Positions 38,201 through 53,200 of a stretch of DNA of 64,000 nucleotides are shown piece after piece (within the stretch, counting starts at the first letter, position 1; each line of letters starts with the position of its first letter). Position numbers and translations under genes: made by a program. The notes under the pieces were generated by a model. The model saw only the letters and a list, made by a program, of their open reading frames with translations. It was not told the DNA's origin and did no database searches. Origin of the DNA: Arion vulgaris (lineage: Eukaryota; Mollusca; Gastropoda; Stylommatophora; Arionidae); assembly GCA_020796225.1 (NCBI GenBank), contig CM036756.1, positions 60,540,644-60,604,643 of the forward strand, given 5' to 3'.

Positions 38201-41200
38201 ACCTTGTAGTTCCAAACAGAAGCAGCTCAAGAAAATCATTACTGACAGAACCTCCATTATGTTTCTGAGCATAAAAAAAATACAATACAAAAGTATGGAA
38301 TTATGTATAATTTCTTAACCATAACATATATTAAACAGCACATTTTATTGGAGAATAGAAAGAGGTTAATAGAGTGGGATGATACTGATAGTTAAACATC
38401 ATAACACTGAATAAAGTCAACAACAGAATCGATAAACAATGTTATGTAATAGGAGTTCTTTCTTTTCTTCCTCTGCGAACGTTCCATATCGACCACATAT
38501 TAAAGCACTTTTTGTGGTTTGTATGTGATTTGAGCCTAAGTGCAATTGTGCATTGTACCCGCTATGCGCCTATGGGTTCCTAGGCCAGAACATCCGATTT
38601 CTTGCCACGTTTTTATTTACTAGGGTAGCTTTCCCTAGAACTGTGGGATGGATGGGTTTGCCACTTGGACGCCATCTTACCCGCGTAGGATGATTGGCGT
38701 CCGAAAAGTATCGCTCTTTGCCAATGTTTGGGTTTGTACCAGCAAAACCTTTACATTATCAGCATTACTTTTCTATCCAAGTGAGTTTATTCCTGAATAG
38801 GAGTATTCTCCGCCAATTCGGTAATAGAAGTTAAGAAGGGACAAGACTATTATGCCAGTCAACATAGAATTTGCAGAAGAAATTAAACAAAAAAGTTTGG
38901 TCTTTCAAATACTAATGATAACCTTAAGTCTGAATGATTTTTTCGTAAAGGCTTGTTTTCCTTATCCTGTGTCCCAAGTAATTCAGGCAAACTTTGCTCC
39001 AACTTTAGAGGCACTTGTAGCGTAAATCCCAAGTACAATATCAGGGTTTCTTGTACGTAGTTCAACACTGCTTTGTGTGCATACCAAGATTTCTGGTCTC
39101 AAACCCTGGAATTTACACTGCATGTCATCAGTAACGCAGTGTGTTATCAACCTTGCGGTGTCCTGACCTCTTTCAGCACATCAACATTACTCATTTTAGC
39201 ATGCCATGGGACTCTCCTGTCATTTTCCTGTAAAACTACATCCACTGTGGCCACCAGAGATTTTGCTGTTTGTTTATTTACTGTTCATGACTTACATTCA
39301 TATGTTAGTATTGGCTTCATGTAGCATTGAAGAACTCTCTTTCTAGCTTCAAAACACAATAACTTGCTGCATATAATTAACAACACATGAACAAATTAAA
39401 TCGCATAAAATGCAAAAGGAGAAAATATTTGAAACAAATCGTGCAGAAAATTCATCGACTTGATTTTTTCCTCTCAGTTCCTCGTCAAGCATAGGGCCTG
39501 AAAAGTCGTTTGGCAACTTTTCCATGTCTCTGGCTGCCCTCTTTATGGCCTCACAGGATAGTCCAGTACCCCACAGTTCCTCAGGAAGACCCTGTCTCCA
39601 GGTCTGTTTATGATGTCCCATTTTCTATTTTCCTAGCGGGATCTACTCAAGTGCTTGTCTAGTGACACTTGACTATCTTCTGTATGGTGTGCCCGACACA
39701 TAGCCATTTTCTCTTCTTAACTTGGGTAATTATAGGTTCCTGATTAAATTATCAGTTGACAGATGCTTAAGATGCACCTATATCTTATGCTCTTAATTCA
39801 GAATATGTTTGATAAGATGAACAATTTGCTTAGTTGATAAAAATACATCTTTGACATTTCTGTATAAAACACAACTAACCTTCTTTGATTCAGCAAACTT
39901 CAGCAGTTTTGAGTCCATGTCTCTGAGGATTTCTTCCCAAGCCTCACAATTTGCTGGATAATAACTTGAGGTTCCTGAAACAGAAAAAAGCAAGCACACC
40001 AATGATCTTCTTGTAGACATGATCATATGTTGTCTATAGCTTCTTCTGTACTCAGATCAAATATCATGTTAGAACAGAGGTCGAGGAACTTTTCAAAGCG
40101 TTACCCAACTCTATCTGTGTTAAATTAAGTTGAGGGTTTCTGGGACCAAGTAGTTTGTCTTGGGTTCTCAAGTTTGTGGGTTCATATAAAAGTCATGTCA
40201 TTGGATTCGAAAGTGCGGTTTTTCTGGAGAAATCTAGGATTGTAGCTGGAATTATGTAGTTCATGCTGTGTGCAATAGACTCTGCAGGTGGCGAGCCATT
40301 TCAGAGGGGTCGAACCATCTGGGTAAACCCAGTGCAACAATGTAAATCTGTCGTTAAACCTTTTCATAAATTAAAATTATTTTAAGATTTCAAGTACACA
40401 AACTAACAAGCTAATTGCCATTACAAATGAAGAAAAATTATTTCTGTTCTTTCCTCTCTTTCGTTTACTTGAAATATTGTCCATATATTCAATGCTGTCT
40501 CTCGTAATTGCTTCAGTACAGTATTTTGTAGTTCAGACAAATGTCTGTGTAGTTTTTTTTCCAGTACTGTTTCATTGGGCTGGTGAGTTTCTTCAGCACA
40601 TCATATTTGAGGCAGTCTTGAAGTATGTGCTCTGCAGTCTGAGGATCCTGTCCACATGACTGAATTGCCTACCTCAAATTGTGTACACAAGCTGTGGAGT
40701 CGATAGTGTCATATTCTGAAATGCAGAATAAAAACGTGTTCTAAACTGTTCATAGTTTGGTAGGCAACTTGTCTTTACAGCTTTCTGATTGAATTTATCA
40801 TCTATTTCTTATAAGGGAAGAGTACATTTGGATGCTCATTTACAGCATCTTGCTTAGCCAGTCAGTCTTCTGTCTTACTGCCTGGTATTCCACAGGGAAG
40901 CGATATCCACTGTAAGACAATTTTGTGCTAGTTTCACAACTCAGATAGTAGGGCCTGTAAAAATGGTAAATTTCGGAAATGATTTGATTGGCATACTTAT
41001 TTTTCATCAGTACAAAACATCACATAATGGCTAACTTCTGTCTGGTCTATGATGTTGCAATATTGATGTGCTGCTTCCATGTCCTCTATTGAATGTAACT
41101 GTCAGATAGGTAGGTCGCTTGTCTTCAATGCATCAATGCATCATCACCCAAGCCACTAGAACAGCGCAAGACAAAAACTGAAAACCATGACACTGGGTAA

Positions 41201-44200
41201 CAGCCCGGTAACAGTGTGACGACAAAAGAAGAAGAAGAATGCATCATCTAAATGGCTATCGCTTACCATTTGTGCTGATGCAATCATGACATACTTTGAA
41301 GCCAGTAGTCGTATTTCTTCATGTCGAGTCAGCAGCAGAGATGTATCATACTGAAAAATAAAGCATACAGAAAAACAACTGATGTGCATCTGAAGATATT
41401 TTTTGATTTGTTACTTCAACCCTGGGATGTCGAGATTCTAGTTGTCATATACAATTTTTTTTAAACTTAAAATATTATTTACACATTTATTTAATATAAA
41501 ATAAAAGCATTTCTTACATGGACTTACAAAAAATTAAACTGGAAACAGTATGGAATGAAATTGATAGGAAAACAAAAATCAGAATTCTCAGAGCACGCAT
41601 ATTCTCAGTGGCAACATACGGCTGTGAAGCATGGACATTTAACAAGGCAGTATAAAAACACAAGATATTAAAGAAACCATGAATATGATCATTGGCGAAG
41701 TGGGTGAACTGGCTAGAGACAGAGTGAATTTCAGATGTGCTACAAAGAGAGCAACGTCCTATAAAGGATACGCACCTTGATGAGTATAAAAACATATATG
41801 TGCTATTGAATATAAGTTTTACAGAAGAGTCATCTGTATATCATGGACAGAAAAGAGAACAAATAGATCTATCCAAAAAGAACTCAAAATTAAAGTAAAT
41901 TGGCTGAAGCTCCAGTTAAGAAAGAGAAAATTGAAGTATTTTGGACAAATAAAGAGACATGAAGAGTTAGAAAAGACCATTATGGAAGGAGGCATTCTGT
42001 CAAAGAGGACAACCACAGAAAAGATGAATTCAGGATAGCTGATGATTTGAGCATGATGGCTGCAGATGCAGGACATCTGGCCTATGAGCTAGAGAAATTC
42101 AAAAAAATTGTTAATAGACAAAATGCTCCCAAAAAATTGGACTCAATAAAGGAGAGTTGCTCAGTTCAATTTGATTGATGAGCCTACTCATACACCTGTT
42201 GTGCTGTTCTTTTCTGGCTGGTCCAATCTTCAATCCCAGTTCTTGTAATCTAGCAACTGACGTGAATTGGTTTAAATGAAAATCCTCTTTGCAGCCAAAC
42301 TTTATGAGGGCGTTCAGAATGTCAGCTCTATCCATTAGCTGATCTCCAGATATGGTGGCAGAGCCAGCAAGCCTGTCTGCTCTCTTGTTTCCAGTACTGT
42401 ACCTTACAAAGAGGCCTCCTCCTCCATTTTCAAACCCCCTTCTATGCTGATCCATGTCTATGTCATAAGATTGAATTTATTTTTCACAATTTCCTGTGCC
42501 AATGTTTTAATTTGGAAAGAGACTGAAGATCTTAACTTTTTTATTTCACAAACGTCAGTGCTCATCTAAACACTTTTCGTGGCTATAGTTGCGCTGCATG
42601 AAACATACCACTAATGGTCTATGTACCCGAGGTAGCATGTGAACCAACTGACAGACTGTGAAAAATACTTACAGTTTTGATCACAAATTCTGTACAGTCA
42701 GCTCTGGAGATCTTGACCACGACTGACAGACAACTAAGATCAGGTGAGACTTTAGCTGAGTCAACAATTTGGCGCTGAAATGGACAGAATGAGTTAAAGT
42801 GAAATTTACAACCAAGAATAAATGCATACCAAATGCAATAACTTCACTGGATGTTTTTTACATGCACAGCAAATGTTGTTAGGGGGGGATCTCTTTGGTG
42901 AAGGTTAAAGATGTTTGCCTGTCGTTCTGAAGGTTGTGGGTTCGAATCCGGTCGAGTCACTTATGCTATTTTCTCATGAGATCCCTAGGATTGGTGCTAG
43001 GCCTACAGAGTTCATGCTTTGTGCAACACTCTCGGCAGATGGTGTGCCATTCTGTAGATAGTGACAGAGCCACATGTTGAAACTCAGTGCAATGAAGTCA
43101 ATCCTTCGTCATCATACCTTTTTTTTTAGATGACAAATGTTGCCTGTAAACATTTCTAGATAATGCACAAGCATAATAATGATCATTACAAATACTGTCT
43201 GTCTGATTTTGGATAACTAAGTATCTTCTTCCACTTCTTTTGTCATCATACTGTTACCGGGTTGTTGCCCAGTGTTGTGGTTTTCTGTTTTTGTCTTGCG
43301 CCGTTCTGGTGGCTTCAGTGATTGTTATTTTTGCTCTTTGACAGGATTCTGCTATGCGATCTAATCATCTTTTTTCATGGTCTTCCTCTCGCTTTCTTTC
43401 ATGGTGTTCTGTTGTAGAAGACTCTGTATATTGGGGAGTTTGGATGCATTCTTATTAAGTGGCCAACAACATACATCCAGAGGCCCGGACTCATTGTGTA
43501 GACATTGAACAACAGCGAAGGAGAAGAAGAAGATTAAGTGGCCAAACCACTCCAATCTTTGTTTCTCAATGTAATGCAAGCATGGTTCTGTGCCAACTTT
43601 CTTTCTTATGCTGATGTTGGTGACTCTGTCTTTTCTGGTGTTGGTAACTTTTCGCAGGAACCGCATTTTACATGTAGCTATTTTTTATAACAATATTCAA
43701 AATACTTATTTGTTAACCTTCAAAGAATACTGTGGATTCACAGAAAATGAGAGATCCGACGTATTGTCCATAGCTGATGACAGAATGTAGTATCTTTGTC
43801 ATTCAATGTACTTGCAAATTTGTACGAAGATGACTGGTAAGATTTTGGTTATTGGTTACTGAGCCGATGACATTATACTCCAGGCAAACCCATAGGTGCT
43901 CAGTCTCCCCCAACAGATGTTGAAGTGTTGAAGGGTATGCATACTGATGGTTCCTTTGGCTCGCTGGTTGAACACACTCCTCACACTGCCCCTTAGGAAT
44001 CCAGTTCTACTTGTACAATGGGTAACTCCAAACTCAAATCACTGGATTGATTCAACATCTATTTTAGTGTCAGATTCCAACAGGTAGTCGCGAAGAGACT
44101 GAAAAACATCGCTGTATCCATCTTCAATTCTCCGACAATCAATGTTGTTGATGCAATCCTGCTTACTCTCTAATTATAGCAAAACCTGCATGCCTAGGAC

Positions 44201-47200
44201 AGTAGATATATATTAGGCTGGTAGTCCTCCTGTTCATTTTGCAATAAAACTGTCAGAATTGATGCACCTATCATCACAGACCTGTGTTATAAAAGTCTCC
44301 CATAACTCATTCTTTGCTAAGATTTTACAAACAGAAAACCCGACTTCATAGTATCATCAGTTATACTGTAGTATGATGTCAGATCTGATTGACTAAATTT
44401 GAGGGGATCCAATTTGACTCATGCCAGACCATAAAAAAGTTTTAGAAACTCCATTGTTTAGATTTCATCCTTGTATGAACCTGTTCTGAATTTAACCCTT
44501 ACGAACTGTTCAGAACTGAAAATATCTGAAGATGGAATTGAATCTGATATTTCTCGCCCCTCGTAAAGTTCGTTTCAGAGTTTCTCTATGGTGTCTATCC
44601 TTTCTTGAACCCTTTGCCTCCCACTTCAATACCTGCTTTGTGATTCATTGATCATGCCAAACATATCTCCATCTTCTCCTTCTTATAACAGTTGTTACCA
44701 GTGGCCATCCCAACATTTCTCTGATTCCATCACTTCTCCTGAATTTGTCACATTTTGTGTCATTATTTTTCAGACATCTATTTTCAAATGCATTCAACTT
44801 ACTTCCTATACCTTTAGCCATTTTCTAACTACCTCTGGCATATGTTAGGACTGATATAACATCAACAACAAAAGACATACCCCAGTAATATTTTCAGAGG
44901 AAAGATCAATGACACAGGTTGGGAAAGCACCATAAGCAAATATATTCACTTCACATAAATCTGTTCCAACAATCAGCAAATTTAACCTAGTATAACATTT
45001 TCAGATAAAAAAATAAGTAAATGAATGTGTTCATTCAAGTTATTAACAACAAACAAAAAGTAAATCTACTCTTACTTGAAATGGTGTCCCTGATTCAAAC
45101 TATCTGTACACTACAAATCTTAACTTCTTCTTTCTCATCATTTACTTCTTTATAGAAGTGTTGGGAGGGGCAAATATAGTGATAGTGTGTGTGCTTGTTC
45201 TAATGCACATTCTAAGCGGTTATTTATTTTCTTAAGACTGTTCTTGATGCTGTTGCACCATCTTTTGCATGGTCTTCCATTTGCTTTGCACTCATCATAT
45301 TTTTTCAGTGTGTGTCTCGGTGGTAGATGATACCAAGGTATTCTTGTCAGGTGTCAAAACCATTTAGTCTGTTGTTCTTTTATGAACTGCATGACTGGTT
45401 TCCCATCCAGTCTACTTCTAATTGCTTCATTTCTAATTTTGTCATCTATTGTCACTCCTGCAGCTCTTCTTCTTCTTCTTCTAATGCTCCATATTAACCT
45501 TGTGTTAAACCATGCTATGCGATTTGCATATGACCTGAGATTAAGGAGCAATTGTACGTTGTGCAAGTTATGCATCTACAAGTAGGCCAGCACTTCCGAT
45601 TTCTGCGATGCTTTTTATTTACTAGGGTAGCTTCCTAGGCCCCTACCTCAGTCACCTCTTACAACATGCCTTGCAGTCTTACTATTCTTTGCTCCCCATG
45701 CTCGCCCAGCAACACATGGGTGGCACTTCACTTCACGTCGTTATGATTTTCCGCTCATTAGCTGCTGTTATTGGCCAATAAATCTTAACAAAAACAATTA
45801 ATCACACCTAGGGGTATCAAGGTTAACCACAAAATCCTCATCCAATCATGTTAGTTAATTAGTTAACAGATCTGATATCAAATTTCCAGGCAGACCCAAA
45901 GATGCTCAGTCTCTTACAGCAGATAATAAAAGATATGCAAGCTAATAGTTCCGATAGCTTGCTGGTTGTGTATACATAACAAATGTTATTGCAAAGATTT
46001 CTGCTGACTAATGCTATCTCTCTTTTTTTCTACTATTCACATGTGTTCCCAGCAGAACATAAGGCTGAAACTATTTATCTCTCTCTCTAGTCTGTGACGC
46101 CCTTGGCGTTTAAGGCAGCAACAAATGCACACCATTCTTCTATATTCTTGGCCATCCTCTGTATTGTGTTCCAGCTATGATTCATTTCTTGTTCTATTGT
46201 TCTCCTCAAGATCATTTTGGGTCTTCTACATTTTTGTTTATTCTTTGGTGTCCATCTCAGTGTAGTTTTCATAAAAGTGTTAGTCTCCATGTGTACCACA
46301 TGTCTGATCTATCTCCAGCATATCTTTTGGATGATGGTGCTCTTATTCTCGTGTTGACACTGTGCAGGTAGTTCTTGGTTAGAGATAGTACTTAACCAGA
46401 ACATGCATAAGATCTTTTGTAGACAAATTGTATGGAAGGTGGAGAGTTTAGATATATCTTGTTCTGTCATTCTCCAGCATTCTGACCAATATAGGAAAGT
46501 TGACAGTACACAGCCCCAGTATATATTAATATTGGTTCTGATGTTGTATTGGGTTGAGTCAACGGTGGCGTCTGTGTCTTAGGGGGTAATGACTCTGTCT
46601 ATTAACCCTGATGTTCTGAGTCCGAATCATGCTAGTTAACAGTTTGGTTGCAAATTTTTGCGAGTGGATTTTTACAAAAGGACGATGGCAGCACTCGTTC
46701 AGAAAGCAATGGCAAACTACTGAACGTAATAATGCCTAGAAAATCACAAACAGCGTTAAAAGCTGGGGTTGATTCGCAAAGTCCTGTAAAGGATATACAA
46801 TTAACTTTAACTACCAAGTCAACACTTGGAGGTGGAGTTGTGTCTTGGTCAGCTATGGTTCAGTGATGATAACTTGTTCATTTCATTCACTGTATCTTAT
46901 TTCCAGTGTGATGTTTGGTAACAAGAAGAAATCAATAAAAGATTTTGTAGGAACAAAAAGCAAAATCAGTATTATATTTTCTTATTCTTTTCTTAATCGT
47001 ATTCTTGCCTCACAGAGTCAGGATAAGAAGAGATTTCTAGAATGGGCTGTTGTGTGCATTTCATAAATAGTGTTTTTCACCACCTCTGTTATTTATGAGG
47101 TACACCTTTTGCAAGGCAAGCCTTTTGCTTTGTATCCACTGTATCGGAGTAGCATTGCTCTTTGAGGTGTACTGTCTGTAGGTAATCTGCTTATGTGGTC

Positions 47201-50200
47201 GAATCATTTAATTTGTTGTTTCTTGATAAAATTCAGTACTGATGTTGTACCAACTTTTCTCCTGATGTCTTCATTTCTAAACTGGTCTCTTCTTGATACT
47301 TCCAAGATTATGCGTAGAAACTTCATCTCTGTCATAACTAGTTTTCTTCTTAGTATTAAATCAGAGGATCGATACTAACTGTCCAAAAGTAACCAGGTTG
47401 TTATACTTTCAGAATAGTCCAAAACAAAAATCAGACACAACTTTTACATCAAATTCAAGATAAACACCTCTAGAGGATAACATTATGAATTAGTGAATTA
47501 GTAAATATGATGATAGAACAAATTTTAAAGAACTTTCCACTGCAATTAGACACACATATATATATTTATATATTTCTCTTGTACCATTATACATTACATA
47601 GGGCCAGCAAGTAATTTCTCCATATCGCTCTGTCCTGGGCAACTCTGATAATTCTTGCCTCTCTCAGCAAAGTTTATTTCAGAGTTACCCTATGGCGTCC
47701 TCTCTTTCTTGAACCCTTTGCTTTCTACTTCAATGCCTGCTTTGGTATTCTTTGAATATTTCTTCTCACGGTATGCCCAACATATCTCTATCTTCTTAGA
47801 CATGGGGAAACGAATTCCAGTTTAAAATGAGTAATCATAGAAGAAGATCAATGCTGTGTATGCTGTTTAGCACAATACATGTCAATAAGGATGTGACTAA
47901 ACTACTGCCACTTACTCTTTCTGAGCTGTGAGAGATCGGAAACGTTCATAAGCCTCAAGGCCACTGAAAATATTAAAAATAGTTACGATTTTTAACTCTG
48001 AGAAATATGATTTTGGAAACAGTAAACAGAATATGTGTTCTAAATTTAGCAACCAAAGTAATGAAAAATAAAGATGGTTTGATCATGTGTTGCCAGGGTC
48101 TGCAAGGGGAGCAAAGAATAGTAACACTGCGACCTACAAGGCATGTCCTAAGAGGTGACTAAGGTGGGGTCCGCCAGGGTGCTGTCGGGGCCCGAAACGG
48201 GAGAAAAGAATATGCAGCAATATGTAACCTGTCAAGCATGTTGTAAGAGGTGACTAAGTAGGGTCGAAAGTGGGGCTGGCTACCTCACACAGTAGAAAAC
48301 ATAAGCTAAAAAAAACATCAACAAACATGGAAAGAATACCTGGAGAAGAGAGCTGGAGATGGATATTAAAAGGATAGTCAAGACGTGGAAAGAATTGAAA
48401 GGGATGGCAAGAGATAGGAAGGCTAGAATAAGTTTGTTGAAGACCTGTGCTCCGTTGGGAGTAGAAAGGTGAAAAGAAGATCATGTGGAATACTTGATAA
48501 TTTCAAAGAAAGATAAACCAAACAGCTCTTGTAACTGCATATTAAAAACTTAGAATTTTCCTGAGCGGGTGGATGGGAGGGGATGTTGAGGAACGGTGCT
48601 CACCACATGCTTGAAAAATTACTCTGTTCATATTCCATGTGAATTCATATTCCATGTGAAGCGAGCAAGCAATTTTCCAGTAATATCTGATCTAAATGTG
48701 CGTGAGTTCAAGTTCTGAATCTAATTGGAGATGAATGATAACTCATGTCTTGCATTCAAGTTGAGCACATAAAAGAACTCTTATCAATTAAAAATTGATA
48801 AAAGTTGGTTGTAATACCCCTGTCTGGGCAAAACTTATTTATACAATTATTAAAACCATTACTATACAATTTCTCAAAATTACACCAGGCAACTCTCCAG
48901 TGCCACAGTTTGTGCAATGTAGTTGAGATCTTTCTGTGTAAGATCAGAATGAGCATGCATGGTTATTTACCAAAATGCAAAGTTGATGGTGCAATTGATC
49001 TATATTTGTGGCACTCAAATGGTAGCCACTGACATAAACTTGTTAATATTAAGAGCTTTGATAAGACCACCAACTGGCAAGACATGTAGCTAGTAATCGA
49101 AGTATTGATGATGACCCTATCAATCAATCAATCAATTATGTACTTGTTATTTATTTTCTGAGAAAATGTCATTTATCAATTTTGAAGTTCTGGAAATGAT
49201 TTTGAGAGTTTCAGCATTCTCAAAATATGTTTCAACTGACTGACACTTTGTTTTTATTTTATAACTCAAGAACAATATGCTAGATTATATATAATTGAAA
49301 CAACGGGGTCTATGTGTCTAAGTCCTTGACTTGTTGGGAGTTTGAATCCGACGCGCCATTCTGTTCACTGGTGTAATTTTTGCCAGAGACCCTTAGGATT
49401 ATTGCAGGAGATGGAGTTCGTGCTTTGTGCAATACTCTCGACAGGTGGCATGCTATTTCTGCGAAGAGGAATTGAGCATTATGGGGTAAATCCTGGTGCA
49501 ATAAAGTCAATCTTTCGCCTTTAACCCTAATACAATTTAGTCTGGACTTTTAACACTATTTTATATATGTATACTTAGACAAATACAAAAACTTACGACT
49601 GATCTTTTGTTACAGAACTTTCACTGTATCTGTGGATGGTATTTAGAATATACATAATTAATGTCACATACACACAATTACAAATCTTGTATTCACAATT
49701 TAACAAAGTTCACTGTTACATCCTTCTAAACTGTAATGGAGTCATTGTTTTAACATTCTGCAGAGAATGGAAACAATTCTCACTTTATTTAGTAATCTAT
49801 TCAAAGCAAATATTTAAAACTGAAGTTTCCAGATTTGAATGCCCCTCTAAGTGAACTTCCTGAAGCTGGCTACTGCTAGTTTTAAATTAATATCAATGTC
49901 TCCTCCTCCTTCTTCTTCTTCTTTGCGTTCTCTCTTTACGACCAATTTTAATCACTCTTTGTGATATGTTTGATCTTTGCCAAGAACGTGTATACGTTGT
50001 ACATTGGTTAGGTAGGCCCCTAAACGCATAGACTTCTATGAGTTTAGGACACATGCATCTGATTTCAGCCAAACCTCCTTAGTCGCCTCACGACATGCGT
50101 GGCAGGTAACAGTGGTTCTATTCTTTACACCCCAAATTTGGGCCCCGGTAACCACTCGGGCGAGTATCAATGTATTCTTGCAGACTTGCAAACAAACAAT

Positions 50201-53200
50201 CAATCAAGTGACATGCCTGCCGGCGTAGGCGATCATGCCTCTCCAAAACTCTCTCTGCTTGGTGCATGTAATCAGTTCTGACGTCTGTCTTGTGTTGAAC
50301 CATGATGTCAGGCCATCCAACATCTTTTCCCTCTGTCTTCCACGATCTCTCCTTCCCTGAATTTTACCTGTAGTCACCAAATGTTCTAAACCCTCTCTTC
50401 GCATTATATACCTGAAGAATCTTGATTGTTGGATTCTTATTTTTTTGATAACAAACAAACATACAAATCTTATCAAATGAACAAGTATTCTTATTCTTGT
50501 GTTGGCCAGCTGTGAATTCAAGCACAGTCAGAGTGCTGGTATAGTGCTTCTGACTGATTTTTCACAAAGGCCAGCATTCCTTTTATCAGTGACCCTGCGA
50601 TACAGACATGCTTTCTCTGACTTCAGAGGTAGGAGCAGATAGTGAAAAGGGGAACTTCCAGGTGTGAACAAATGACAGTCAGTTACTTACAGAGAAGTAT
50701 GCTGATTAATAAGACCCAGACCTTTAGTAACAAATGCCTTCAGGAGATTCTCAGATTGTGAAGGTATGACAAGAGTGGCAAACACAGGCTTGTGAATAAT
50801 GAAAGGAACCTGTGATGACCCAAATCAGAAAGAGGAAATGGTTGTGTGTCGGGCTTACCAGGTATATTATAAAGCCAAGTGCCACTAGTCAAGCAATTAA
50901 GTGGAAATTGCAAAGGAAATGGAAATGCCCTAAACAGACCTGGAGACTGAGTTTTCTCGAGGAGCTGAAAGGTGCTGAATTATACAGGGAAGAGAAGAAG
51001 AAAATGGTGAGAGACTGAAAGTGGCGGAGAACTGATGACTCGCTATACTCTGTGAGGAGCATAGAAAAATATGAAAACAAATCTGATTAACATGTTCTTA
51101 CAGACAGGTACGTTGTTGACAGGTAAGAATGTGGTTTATCATATACTTACAATGTCCGCGTCTTGCTGGGGCCCGCAGAGGAAACAAAGAATAATGAAAC
51201 TGCAGCCTACAAGGCACGTCGTAAACGGCGACTAAAATAGGGGCCTAGGGAAGCTACCCTAGTAAATAAAAAGTATCACAGAAATCGGATGTGCTGGCCT
51301 ACTTGTAGACACATAACTGGCACAACATACAATTGCTCTTAGGCTCAGATTACATACAAATCACAAAGAGTGGTTTAACAAGTGGTCGATATGGAGCGTT
51401 CGAAGAAGAAGAAATACTTACAAAGAGTTCAGTTGCTGGGATACAGGTAAATAGTCTGATGAGTTATCTTCTGCATAATGATCTTGACCTTGCGTCATGT
51501 TCTTGGACTGTTCCAGCCATTCCAATGATGTGACACTTCCTCGCACATTCCCTACATAAACTAAGTCCCCTTTCTCTACGTCACATATTCTGACAACCCC
51601 TGATGAGTAACCTACAGCAATCACTGTGAAAGAGATATATATGCATCTTATAGTTATAAATATAGAGGGCAGGGTCCCAGGATGCAGAGGCAGACTAATG
51701 AAGATGGCTACAAGATATTAAAGAAACCATGAATATGACCATAGACGAAGTGGGTGAACTGGCTAGAGACAGGGTGAATTTCAGATGCGCTGCAAAGAGA
51801 ACAACATCCTATAAAGGATACGCACCTTGATGATGATGAGTTATAAATAAAAGACGTGAAGCTAGCAGTTATAAATGGAAGTCATACAAACCTAGAAGCT
51901 ATAAATGAATTACATATGAAGTCAACAGTTATTGGTTATTAAACTGATGTCATTGCACTCCGGCAGACCCATAGGTGCTCAGTCTCCCCAACATATATCA
52001 AAGAGTATGCATACTGATGGTTCCTGTGGCTCGCTGATTAAACACACCTCTCACTCTGCCTCGCAGGCATCCAGTTCGACTTGAACAACGGGTAACTCCA
52101 AACTGCTTAAATCGCTTGATCAATTCAACATCGAATTTAGTGTTCTCATCCAACAGACAGTCGCAAAGAGACCGAAGAATATCCCCTTATCCATCTTCAA
52201 CTCCCCAACAATCGATGCTGTTGATGCAAGCCTGTCCGCTCTATCATTACCGTAAACACCTGCATGCCCAGGACAGTATATCCACGTACGCTGCTGGAGG
52301 TTAGAAACTTCTATAGACGACATCCACTAATACCTAAACCTGCCCTTCTGGATCTTGTGAAGCATCGACTGAGAGTCAGATACAACAACTGCCCCAGTAA
52401 ATGAAGTCCCAGAGATCCAATGGAGGGCAGCAGTAACGGCCTCAACCTCCATCCTCATACTAGAAGTAGTTGTTTTGTATGCCCCACTTTGCTCTGCAAC
52501 AACCCTACCATGCGCATTAGCCAAGAAACCCTAGCCGGATTTCTCACCACGTTGAACCGACCCATCGGTATATACAACAACATCATCATCCCTTGCATTA
52601 TCTTCTATCAGCTGCTTAACTGCAGTTATAAAGAAAAGAAAGATATATGAAGCTACTAGCTCTATATATGTATATGCATTTATACACATGCTTTATTAAT
52701 CTTTTGTTTCTTGGAAGAAATAATTGTGTGTACCTTTTTCTTTAACACAAATGCATGACGTGTGCAGTGTCATCAAAACAAGTCAGTTCACAACTCTCCA
52801 TTGTTAAGTAATTGACCTTGTTAATGTTGTATATTGCTGATGGAGAACTTTATTTTGTTTCCATTTCTTGATCGTGAAAGTGTGACATGCAGTTGAAATC
52901 TTAATATAGATTGTTGCGAAGTAAAGATCAATTTGGTAAATAAATAATGGAACCTCAAAAGAGCAAATCTGTAGTAGACTAGAAGATAGATACTGGATAT
53001 GACTATGGCAAAGTCTTCCTCAAAGATCTCAGTAGAACAAACCAAGTCATTATATTTTTTGTCTACAATAACGGACACCACATACTCAAAAGACAATTAT
53101 AGAGACTCGGAATAAGTCAAACAACCAGCTGCTAGTGTCAACATGTGGAACAAACACAGGAGCATGTCCTGTAAGGCTGCCTTCTCCTGGGTGAGCTGAC

